DNA of 8,488 bases from Selenomonadaceae bacterium (GTDB lineage: Bacteria; Bacillota; Negativicutes; Selenomonadales; Selenomonadaceae), in NCBI GenBank assembly GCA_017484235.1, contig JAFUTM010000012.1:1-8488 (forward strand), read 5' to 3'. Each line of letters begins with the position of its first letter. Positions within the stretch are counted from its first letter, which is position 1. A program made the position numbers and the translations under genes. Below are positions 1-5,328 of the stretch, one piece after another. The notes under the pieces were generated by a model. The model did no database searches, had not been told where the DNA came from, and saw only the letters and a program-made list of their open reading frames with translations.

Positions 1-623
1 CGCTCCAACTCATCACCGTCATTTAGCCCTGCACAAAGTACAATCTGAGTATGATAGTCCGCTCCGGCAGCTTCGAGCTTGTCTAAATCGGCAGAGATGT
101 TTGCAGCAAGCGGTGTCCTAAGCATTTTTACTCTAAGTTCTGGATTCATTGTATGTACTGATACAAATAGAGGCGATAAATGATATTGTTTAATGCGTTT
201 ATAATCGTTATCATTTAAATTGGTCAGTGTGATGAAGTTTCCATATAAAAATGACATTCGGTAATCGTCGTCTTTAATTGACAAGGTACGCCGCATTTGT
301 GGAGCAATCATATCAACAAAACAGAATACGCAATGATTTTTGCAGCGTTGGATACCGTCAAATACTGCAGACTCAAATTCAACGCCTAATTCTTCATCAG
401 CGTCTTTGTCAAATGCAATAATCTCACGTTGACCGTCGGAATGTTCAACTAACATTTCGATTTCCTCATCAGCAAGTTCAAAACTTAAATCTATAATATC
501 TCGCAGCTTGCGGCCATTAATCTCAATGATTTTGTCGCCAGCTTTAAGTTCAAGTTCTTCAGCCAGACTATTTGGCTGTACATACGTAATTTTACCACTA
601 TATTTTTTCAATTTAATCACCAT
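1..623 (-). CDS. PDZ / radical SAM / DUF512 family protein, C-terminal part outside the window
   Basis: Reading leftwards from ATG at 623, the frame stays open for 207 codons to the window edge, so only the N-terminal part is present. Residues 1-60 form a PDZ-like domain (YVQPNSLAEELELKAGDKIIE). Residues 94-101 carry the Cx3Cx2C cluster of radical SAM proteins (RCKNHCVFCFVD), followed by the conserved stretch KDDDYRMSFLYGNFITLTNL. This order is typical of the PDZ-radical SAM-DUF512 family (related to TIGR03279), widespread in Clostridia-type bacteria and cyanobacteria. The family is predicted to bind a 4Fe-4S cluster, and its reaction is not known to me. An in-frame ATG also exists at 629. 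Neither start has a Shine-Dalgarno sequence, and a promoter ends only a few bases upstream. The gene is divergent from murE. Family assignment is confident; function is not. Confidence 0.9.
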   Translation of the reverse strand, partial: MVIKLKKYSGKITYVQPNSLAEELELKAGDKIIEINGRKLRDIIDLSFELADEEIEMLVEHSDGQREIIAFDKDADEELGVEFESAVFDGIQRCKNHCVFCFVDMIAPQMRRTLSIKDDDYRMSFLYGNFITLTNLNDNDYKRIKQYHLSPLFVSVHTMNPELRVKMLRTPLAANISADLDKLEAAGADYHTQIVLCAGLNDGDELE

Positions 624-627
624 AAAC

Positions 628-655
628 ATTATATCATAAAAATTTTTAGTGTAAA
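628..655 (-). promoter_or_regulatory. Sigma-A-like promoter of the DUF512 gene
   Basis: On the minus strand, TTTACA (655-650) and a perfect TATAAT (633-628) are separated by 16 bp. Transcription would start about 5-7 bases beyond the -10 box, around 623-621, which coincides with the ATG at 623. The message would then be leaderless or nearly so. Boxes are seen directly; promoter activity is inferred. Confidence 0.6.
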
Positions 656-666
656 TCTTGAATGAG

Positions 667-695
667 TTGACAACGTTCAAATATAATAATATCAT
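667..695 (+). promoter_or_regulatory. Sigma-A-like promoter of murE
   Basis: A perfect -35 box TTGACA (667-672) and TATCAT (690-695) are spaced by 17 bp. The expected start is near 702, giving a leader of about 25 bases that contains the GGAGGT ribosome binding site. A perfect TATAAT at 682-687 lies only 9 bp from this -35 box, so it cannot pair with it. The -35 boxes of the two divergent promoters are 11 bp apart, so polymerases probably compete for this site. Confidence 0.65.
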
Positions 696-713
696 ATTTA
701 CAATGAAATATTT

Positions 714-719
714 GGAGGT
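714..719 (+). promoter_or_regulatory. Ribosome binding site that fixes the murE start
   Basis: GGAGGT lies 7 bases before ATG 727. It settles the start against the upstream in-frame TTG at 658 and the in-frame ATG at 703, both of which lack a Shine-Dalgarno match. Confidence 0.85.
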
Positions 720-726
720 AAAACTG

Positions 727-2229
727 ATGAAGACAATTGAAGAACTTGCACTGCTGGTTGAGGGCACAAAAATTGTTGGCGATAAAAAAACGAAAATAAC
801 GAGCATAGAGCACGATTCACGTAAGGTTGCAGATGGCACAATGTTTGTCTGCTTTGAAGGTGCGCATTTTGATGGGCATACCTTCATTAATCAGGCTGTT
901 GAGGAAGGAGCGTCGGCTATTCTCACGACTCGCACGGACGTAGAAAATCTCAATGTTCCAGATGGCACTGCTATTTTAATTGTGCCGGATATGCTCAAAT
1001 CTCTTGCCGTAATTGTTCCATATTTTTATGATTATCCGTCTAAAAAGATGCGAATTATTGGCATAACTGGCACAAATGGTAAGACGACGACGACTTATAT
1101 GATACGTTCCATTCTCATAAACGCAGGCTATCACGTTGGCCTTATCGGTACCATTAAAATTATGATTGACAGCGAGATGTTCCCAATTCATAATACTACG
1201 CCGAACGTTATTGATCTTCAGCACATTTTTGTCAATATGCTGAAGCATCACGTTGATTACGTGATTATGGAAGTGTCCAGTCACGCATTAGCAGAGAATC
1301 GTGTTGCCGGAATTGAATTTGATACAGCAATCTTTACTAATCTTACGCAGGATCATTTGGATTTTCATAAGACAATGGAAAATTATTTGCAGGCTAAGGC
1401 AAAACTGTTTGAGGCCGTTTCACGCTCCGGCGAAAAGAACGGCAAAACCGCAATTATAAATATTGATGACAATGCAAGTGCTGAGATTTTAAAACATACA
1501 TTTTGCAATCGTATCACCTATGGAATTAAAAATAATGCTGACCTGCACGCTTATGATGTTGATGTTCGTTCAGACGGCACGAATTTTAAAATTGACGGAA
1601 AATATGGCAATATGGATTTAAACCTGCACGTGACGGGAATATTTAATATTTATAATGTCTTAGCGGCTGTTGGGGCTACGCTTGCTGAAAAGATTGAGCC
1701 GGAAATTATCAGTCGGACACTTGAACATTTTAAAAGCGTTCCAGGACGTTTTGAGCGCATTTATGCAAATGTGCTGTTTACTGTCATTGTTGATTATGCA
1801 CACACGCCTGACGGTGTGGAGAATGTAATTAAAACTGCGCGGCAGATCGTTAGAAATAAAGTTATAACTGTCTTTGGCTGCGGCGGAGATCGTGACAAAA
1901 CAAAACGCCCGATAATGGGCCGGCTTGCTGCTGAGTTATCGGACATTGTAATTGCTACTTCTGACAATCCGCGCACGGAAAATCCAACTGATATTTTGAA
2001 AGATATTGAAGTTGGCATCAATGAAAAAATCGGAGATAAAATTTACGAATGTATTGAAGACAGACGTAATGCCATATTTCGTGCAGTTGAGATTGCTGAA
2101 GATGGTGATATAATATTAATACTTGGCAAAGGCCACGAAGATTATCAAATTCTCAAAAACCGTACAATCCATTTTGATGACCGCGAGGTCGCTCACGAAG
2201 CCATAAATCAATTAATAATGAGAAATTAG
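727..2229 (+). CDS. murE: UDP-N-acetylmuramoyl-L-alanyl-D-glutamate--2,6-diaminopimelate ligase (MurE)
   Basis: This cytoplasmic ATP-dependent ligase adds the third peptide residue to UDP-MurNAc-L-Ala-D-Glu in peptidoglycan synthesis. The start is ATG 727 because GGAGGT (714-719) lies 7 bases upstream; the longer frame from TTG 658 has no such site and would include the promoter. The product has 500 residues, within the usual range. Visible motifs are the N-terminal Mur domain (about 20-95), the ATP-binding GITGTNGKTTT (112-122), EVSSHALAENRV in the central domain, the carbamylated-lysine position K224 (YLQAKAKLF), and DNPR at 413-416 in the C-terminal domain. In characterised MurE enzymes DNPR marks specificity for meso-diaminopimelate rather than lysine. 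The gene stands alone between a divergent and a convergent neighbour, not next to murF or other dcw genes. Confidence 0.97.
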   Translation: MKTIEELALLVEGTKIVGDKKTKITSIEHDSRKVADGTMFVCFEGAHFDGHTFINQAVEEGASAILTTRTDVENLNVPDGTAILIVPDMLKSLAVIVPYFYDYPSKKMRIIGITGTNGKTTTTYMIRSILINAGYHVGLIGTIKIMIDSEMFPIHNTTPNVIDLQHIFVNMLKHHVDYVIMEVSSHALAENRVAGIEFDTAIFTNLTQDHLDFHKTMENYLQAKAKLFEAVSRSGEKNGKTAIINIDDNASAEILKHTFCNRITYGIKNNADLHAYDVDVRSDGTNFKIDGKYGNMDLNLHVTGIFNIYNVLAAVGATLAEKIEPEIISRTLEHFKSVPGRFERIYANVLFTVIVDYAHTPDGVENVIKTARQIVRNKVITVFGCGGDRDKTKRPIMGRLAAELSDIVIATSDNPRTENPTDILKDIEVGINEKIGDKIYECIEDRRNAIFRAVEIAEDGDIILILGKGHEDYQILKNRTIHFDDREVAHEAINQLIMRN

Positions 2230-2273
2230 GAATGCTGAATTAGGAATTATAGATTAGAAATAGGCAATTAAAA
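2225..2273. repeat. Degenerate heptanucleotide tandem repeat, consensus ATTAGGA
   Basis: Seven consecutive 7-base units start at 2225, 2232, 2239, 2246, 2253, 2260 and 2267. Units 1 and 3 are exactly ATTAGGA. Units 4, 5, 6 and 7 (ATTATAG, ATTAGAA, ATAGGCA, ATTAAAA) and unit 2 (ATGCTGA) are diverged copies. The murE stop codon TAG (2227-2229) lies inside the first unit. This resembles the short tandemly repeated heptamers described in some bacterial genomes; no function can be read from the sequence. Confidence 0.55.
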
Positions 2274-2310
2274 TCTTGGACGATTATTTAATATAATTTA
2301 TCAATAAAAA

Positions 2311-2345
2311 AACATCGACGTTGTGATTGGCGTCGACGTTTTTTT
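2311..2345. terminator. Bidirectional intrinsic terminator between murE and the HPr-like gene
   Basis: Arms 2311-2320 and 2331-2340 form a 10-bp stem around a 10-base loop, with a run of T after it (2339-2345) and a run of A before it (2306-2312). On the plus strand the stem has one A-C mismatch. On the minus strand the same position is a G-U wobble, so the hairpin is slightly better for the leftward HPr-like transcript. Its place between convergent genes fits use in both directions. Confidence 0.85.
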
Positions 2346-2406
2346 ATAAATGGTTTGTTTTTTCAAGGAATGATTTTATATGTGGCTATATATCTAAAAC
2401 TAAAAT

Positions 2407-2775
2407 TTATTTAGTGTTAGAATCGGTTTCACCGTTAATGACTTTCACGACTTCATGAAACGCTTCTTCATTTCTTGCGCCGTGAATCGAAAGCACTAAA
2501 CTTTTACCAGGCATAATTTCCAGATTGACAAGCGACAAGATACTCTTGGTCGAGCCAGTTTTCTTACCGCTTATTATACGAATTAAGCAGCTTGTCTCTT
2601 CAGCAATTTTAACGATATGTGAGCACTCTCTAAATCCTAGAATACCTTTGGCAACCATTATAAATGATACAACGGCACCATACTTTTTGAGTTCTTCACT
2701 TTCATCAAGAACGTCATAACTTTTAAGACTATTATAATCATCAAATTTATTATTAACTTTATATGCGAATTTCAT
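2407..2775 (-). CDS. HPr-like domain protein lacking the catalytic histidine
   Basis: The 122-residue product starts at ATG 2775, 8 bases after AGGAG; the frame extended to TTG 2793 would translate the ribosome binding site itself. Residues 1-34 are a charged, Asp/Glu/Lys-rich extension of no recognised family. Residues about 35-115 align without gaps to HPr/Crh around the central helix and the regulatory serine (GKKTGSTKSILSLVNL). S78 corresponds to HPr Ser46, the target of HPr kinase. The active-site GLHARPA region reads ILGFREC, so the phosphorylated His15 is replaced by G47, while R49 matches Arg17 and the following Pro is Glu. Phosphotransfer from enzyme I is therefore unlikely. A regulatory role like Bacillus Crh, which has Gln at this position, is possible but inferred. 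No PTS genes are nearby. Confidence 0.72.
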   Translation of the reverse strand: MKFAYKVNNKFDDYNSLKSYDVLDESEELKKYGAVVSFIMVAKGILGFRECSHIVKIAEETSCLIRIISGKKTGSTKSILSLVNLEIMPGKSLVLSIHGARNEEAFHEVVKVINGETDSNTK

Positions 2776-2783
2776 TGTAATTT

Positions 2784-2788
2784 CTCCT
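2784..2788 (-). promoter_or_regulatory. Ribosome binding site that fixes the HPr-like gene start
   Basis: On the minus strand AGGAG (2788-2784, within GGAAGGAG) lies 8 bases before ATG 2775. This argues against the in-frame TTG at 2793, which would place the site inside the coding region. Confidence 0.8.
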
Positions 2789-2837
2789 TCCAAAATGCGC
2801 GGTTAATTTTTACTTCTAAGCTGCAACTACTTACCGT

Positions 2838-2849
2838 TTGACGTGTCAA
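2838..2849. promoter_or_regulatory. 12-bp palindrome, possible operator
   Basis: TTGACGTGTCAA has perfect 5-bp arms around a 2-bp centre. It lies in the predicted leader of the HPr-like gene, about 15-26 bases after its start point. The loop is too short for a good RNA hairpin, which favours a protein-binding DNA site. I do not recognise the regulator. Confidence 0.35.
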
Positions 2850-2851
2850 CT

Positions 2852-2906
2852 TTCCCTGTTGGCGTTGCTTATTCTATCACAACATAATTTATTTTGCAAC
2901 AGGGAA
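2852..2906. repeat. 10-bp inverted repeat bracketing the HPr-like gene promoter
   Basis: TTCCCTGTTG (2852-2861) and CAACAGGGAA (2897-2906) are perfect inverted copies. The right arm overlaps the -35 box of the leftward promoter, and the left arm begins just after the expected transcription start. This could be a pair of regulator half-sites or a remnant of another element. Confidence 0.4.
2871..2899 (-). promoter_or_regulatory. Sigma-A-like promoter of the HPr-like gene
   Basis: On the minus strand, TTGCAA (2899-2894) and TAGAAT (2876-2871) are spaced by exactly 17 bp. The expected start near 2864 gives a leader of about 88 bases, longer than the other leaders here, which contains the 12-bp palindrome. 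Confidence 0.55.
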
Positions 2907-2972
2907 TTGTTATTATTTTGTCCATTAATGAGTATTATTTTGTTCCGATTGTTTATTATTGTTTTTAATAAA

Positions 2973-3001
2973 TTGACACGGCAACCATTCTTTGGTAAAA
3001 T
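2973..3001 (+). promoter_or_regulatory. Sigma-A-like promoter of the solute-binding protein gene
   Basis: A perfect TTGACA (2973-2978) and TAAAAT (2996-3001) are spaced by 17 bp. The expected start is near 3008, about 38 bases before the GTG start codon. The -35 box is part of TTGACACGGCAA, an 11-of-12 match to the palindrome at 2838-2849 read on the minus strand. Confidence 0.65.
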
Positions 3002-3033
3002 ACAGTTCAAATTATATTATAATTAATAATATT

Positions 3034-3038
3034 GGAGG
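3034..3038 (+). promoter_or_regulatory. Ribosome binding site that selects the GTG start at 3046
   Basis: GGAGG lies 7 bases before GTG 3046. The longer in-frame opening from TTG 2992 overlaps the -10 box and would put this site inside the coding region, so it is rejected. Confidence 0.8.
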
Positions 3039-3045
3039 AATTGTT

Positions 3046-4221
3046 GTGTTATTCGGAAAAAAGAAGTCCAGGCTGGCTGCGCTTATAATTGGCAGTCTTA
3101 TGGCGTGTGGAATTTTTACTGGTTGCGGTGGTGATACGGCAGCGACTAACAGTAATGAAATTATCGTTGGTTCGAATTTTGAGCTGACTGGAAATCACGC
3201 GCAGTATGGCACAAATGCTAATAACGGTTTTAAACTTGCAATCAAGGAAATCAATGACAAGGGCGGCATAAACGGTAAAATGATAAAAATCGTTGAAGCT
3301 GATGCTAAGTCAGAAGCCGCCGAATCCGTTAATGCAGCGACAAAGTTAATTTCCGACGATAAAGTAGTTGCTATCGTTGGACCTGCTGTTACGGCAAATG
3401 TCATTGCCGAATCCGATGTTGCTGCTCAAAATAAAATTTCCGTCATTGCACCGGCTGCCACTAATCCAGATGTAACCGTCGAAAATGGACAGCTTAAGCC
3501 GTTCATCTTCCGCAGCTGCTTTATCGATCCTCAGCAGAGTAATGTTATGGCAGAATTTGCAATCAAAGACTTGGGCGCAAGAACTGCAGTGCTTTATCTC
3601 GATTCAAGCTCTGATTATTCAAAATCACTCGGCAAAGTCTTTAAAGAAAAATTCGAAGCCGAAGGCGGAAAAGTTTTAATGGAAGAAGCGTTTTTGGCTA
3701 AAGATCAAGACTTCAAGGCGGCTCTTACAAAGTTGCAGACTGCAAATGCTGATGTAATTTTTGTTCCGGCTTATTATGAGGAAGTCGGCAAAATTGTTAA
3801 ACAGGCTCGCGAGCTTGGCATAACCGCTGCCATTTTAGGCACCGACGGCTGGGACGATCCAAAGGTTATTGATATCGCTGGCAAAGATGCTCTTAACAAT
3901 ACTTATTTCTGTACACACTATTTTGAGCAGGATGCAGAAGTTCAGCCGTTTATTGAATCCTATACAAGAGAATATGGCACTGCGCCAAACGTCTTTGCTG
4001 CACTTGGTTACGACGCTGGCAAGATGTTGATTGATGCTATCAGTCGTGGTGGTGATAACCCAGAGACGATTCGTGCTAATATCGAGAGTATCAAAGATTT
4101 GCAGGTCGGTACCGGCAGAATCACAATGGACCCACAAACTCATAATCCAATCAAAGGCGTTGTCGTCCTCGAAACTCAAAATGGCGAACGTATACTCAGA
4201 GCTAAGATAACTACAGATTAA
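3046..4221 (+). CDS. ABC transporter substrate-binding lipoprotein, branched-chain amino acid (LivJ/K) type
   Basis: This is a 391-residue extracytoplasmic binding protein of the type 1 periplasmic-binding fold (Peripla_BP_6). The GTG start is set by GGAGG 7 bases upstream. A lipoprotein signal is visible: KKKSR, a hydrophobic stretch (10-25), then FTGC with the likely lipidated C27; LMAC (C21) is a less likely alternative. The mature domain opens with IIVGSNFELTGNHAQYG and GFKLAIKEINDKGGINGK, then carries VVAIVGPAVTANVIAESDVA and, late in the protein, PNVFAALGYDAGKML, all standard for this family. The ligand is probably leucine, isoleucine, valine or a related amino acid, but the sequence does not fix it. 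No permease or ATPase genes (LivHMGF) are within the window, so it is an orphan here. No strong terminator is seen before the tRNA. Confidence 0.93.
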   Translation: MLFGKKKSRLAALIIGSLMACGIFTGCGGDTAATNSNEIIVGSNFELTGNHAQYGTNANNGFKLAIKEINDKGGINGKMIKIVEADAKSEAAESVNAATKLISDDKVVAIVGPAVTANVIAESDVAAQNKISVIAPAATNPDVTVENGQLKPFIFRSCFIDPQQSNVMAEFAIKDLGARTAVLYLDSSSDYSKSLGKVFKEKFEAEGGKVLMEEAFLAKDQDFKAALTKLQTANADVIFVPAYYEEVGKIVKQARELGITAAILGTDGWDDPKVIDIAGKDALNNTYFCTHYFEQDAEVQPFIESYTREYGTAPNVFAALGYDAGKMLIDAISRGGDNPETIRANIESIKDLQVGTGRITMDPQTHNPIKGVVVLETQNGERILRAKITTD

Positions 4222-4256
4222 TTTAAAAATATAAGTAAAAAAATTTCAAAAAACAC

Positions 4257-4285
4257 TTGCATTATTTAAATTAATGTGGTATTAT
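4257..4285 (+). promoter_or_regulatory. Promoter of tRNA-Glu
   Basis: TTGCAT (4257-4262) and TATTAT (4280-4285) are spaced by 17 bp, with an upstream TG (4277-4278) that gives an extended -10 element. Transcription would begin near 4292, about 20 bases before the mature tRNA. Confidence 0.65.
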
Positions 4286-4312
4286 GTATTTCGTTGAGGC
4301 AATCAACACGTC

Positions 4313-4387
4313 GGCGCCATCGTCAAGTGGTTAAGACACCGCCCTTTCACGGCGGGTTCGTGGGTTCAAATCCCGCTGGCGTCACCA
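4313..4387 (+). tRNA. tRNA-Glu, anticodon UUC
   Basis: A complete 75-base cloverleaf with encoded CCA. The acceptor arm GGCGCCA pairs with TGGCGTC (one G-U), followed by discriminator A. The anticodon stem CCGCC/GGCGG (4339-4343 and 4351-4355) holds the loop CTTTCAC, with anticodon TTC at 4346-4348. The T arm is GTGGG/CCCGC around TTCAAAT. It is a single tRNA, not part of a cluster, and has its own promoter and terminator. Confidence 0.97.
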
Positions 4388-4402
4388 AATATTGAAATTT
4401 AC

Positions 4403-4428
4403 AAGGCTGCTGATGAGGCAGCCTTTTT
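4403..4428 (+). terminator. Intrinsic terminator after tRNA-Glu
   Basis: AAGGCTGC (4403-4410) and GCAGCCTT (4418-4425) form a perfect 8-bp stem with a 7-base loop. The T run spans 4424-4428. It lies 15 bases after the tRNA and may also end read-through from the solute-binding protein gene. Confidence 0.88.
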
Positions 4429-4490
4429 ACGTTGCATTTTTAATTTATCTATTATCATTAAAATAGCTATGCAAAAAAATTTTTAAGTAG

Positions 4491-4496
4491 TATAAT
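4491..4496 (+). promoter_or_regulatory. Probable -10 box of the HD-domain gene
   Basis: A perfect TATAAT stands 42 bases before the TTG start, with an expected transcription start near 4503. The -35 position at 17-bp spacing (4468-4473, TATGCA) matches poorly, so the promoter is less certain than the others. It lies after the tRNA terminator, where a new promoter is needed. Confidence 0.4.
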
Positions 4497-4524
4497 ACTT
4501 GAAGTTATATATTTAAATTTATGA

Positions 4525-4530
4525 AGGAGG
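4525..4530 (+). promoter_or_regulatory. Ribosome binding site that selects a TTG start at 4539
   Basis: A perfect AGGAGG ends 8 bases before TTG 4539. It overlaps codons 2-4 of the alternative ATG frame at 4521, which itself has only AT-rich sequence upstream and no Shine-Dalgarno match. Confidence 0.75.
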
Positions 4531-4538
4531 CTTATGAT

Positions 4539-5318
4539 TTGAAGCAACTGCTAAAAAAAATGCACGGCTGGATTGGCGAATATATGGCGTCGTTTCATAC
4601 AGATGATGAAGAAGTCCAGCAAGGCATCTTGATTAAAGAGAAGCACACTGGCTATGTTACTGCGAACTCAATCCAGTTGGCAAAATATCTTAAACTGCCG
4701 GAACACGATGTTGAGCTTGCAGAAGTGATTGGCTTATTTCACGATGTCGGACGTTTTCGGCAGTACAGCATTTATCGAACATTTAATGATGCTGACTCTG
4801 AAGACCACGCTGATCTCGGACTTAAAGTCATTGATGAGCTGGATTTTTTTAATGAGCTTTCGACTGAGGACAATGAGTTGGTTCACTTTGCAATAAAGAA
4901 TCACAATAAAAAAGTAATTGAACCGACTGATGATGAGCGTAAGATTTTATTTGCAAAGATTATCCGTGATGCTGATAAGCTGGACATATACCGCGTCTTG
5001 CAGCCATTCTTAGCGCAGGAGAACGCCGACAAGATGCCAAATTTCATCAAAGGCAAAGAACGAGCCGAAATCAGTCCAGATTTTATTGAGAACTTTGTCG
5101 CTGGAAATCAAGCTGATTATCGTAAGATACGAACTAATGGTGACCGCAAAATTGTCCGGCTGATGTGGATTTATGATATTAATTTTGCCTGGACGATGAA
5201 ACAGATTGTTAGACGCGGCTATATCGAAAAGATTGTTGAAGCCCTGCCTATGGATTCAAACGTCCAAAAAGGTGTCGATCGTCTTCGTGAATACGTTAAA
5301 CAAAAATGTAATGGATAA
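4539..5318 (+). CDS. HD-domain metal-dependent phosphohydrolase
   Basis: A 259-residue soluble protein. TTG 4539 is chosen over ATG 4521 because a perfect AGGAGG lies 8 bases before it and falls inside the longer frame. The HD superfamily metal ligands are visible in order: H36 (KEKHTGYV), the H68-D69 pair (GLFHDVGRF), H90 (DHADLG), H122 (IKNHNKK) and D146 in RDADKLD. This pattern fits a phosphohydrolase acting on nucleotides or similar phosphate esters. The substrate cannot be told from sequence, and the C-terminal 80 residues match no domain I recognise. The next gene begins at or just after its stop codon, which suggests co-transcription. GC content is ordinary for the window, unlike the gene that follows. 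Confidence 0.88.
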   Translation: MKQLLKKMHGWIGEYMASFHTDDEEVQQGILIKEKHTGYVTANSIQLAKYLKLPEHDVELAEVIGLFHDVGRFRQYSIYRTFNDADSEDHADLGLKVIDELDFFNELSTEDNELVHFAIKNHNKKVIEPTDDERKILFAKIIRDADKLDIYRVLQPFLAQENADKMPNFIKGKERAEISPDFIENFVAGNQADYRKIRTNGDRKIVRLMWIYDINFAWTMKQIVRRGYIEKIVEALPMDSNVQKGVDRLREYVKQKCNG

Positions 5319-5328
5319 GATAATAACT

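Noticed and set aside
658..726. N-terminal extension of MurE from TTG 658
   Set aside because: It would translate the murE promoter and ribosome binding site, and GGAGGT is placed ideally for ATG 727.
2776..2864. Riboswitch in the 88-base leader of the HPr-like gene
   Set aside because: The leader is short, has no stable multi-helix fold and no terminator-like hairpin; the palindrome has a 2-base centre and suits a DNA operator better.
3835..4179. 114-codon minus-strand open frame inside the solute-binding protein gene
   Set aside because: It is a shadow of a well-conserved coding region, with no ribosome binding site or family resemblance.
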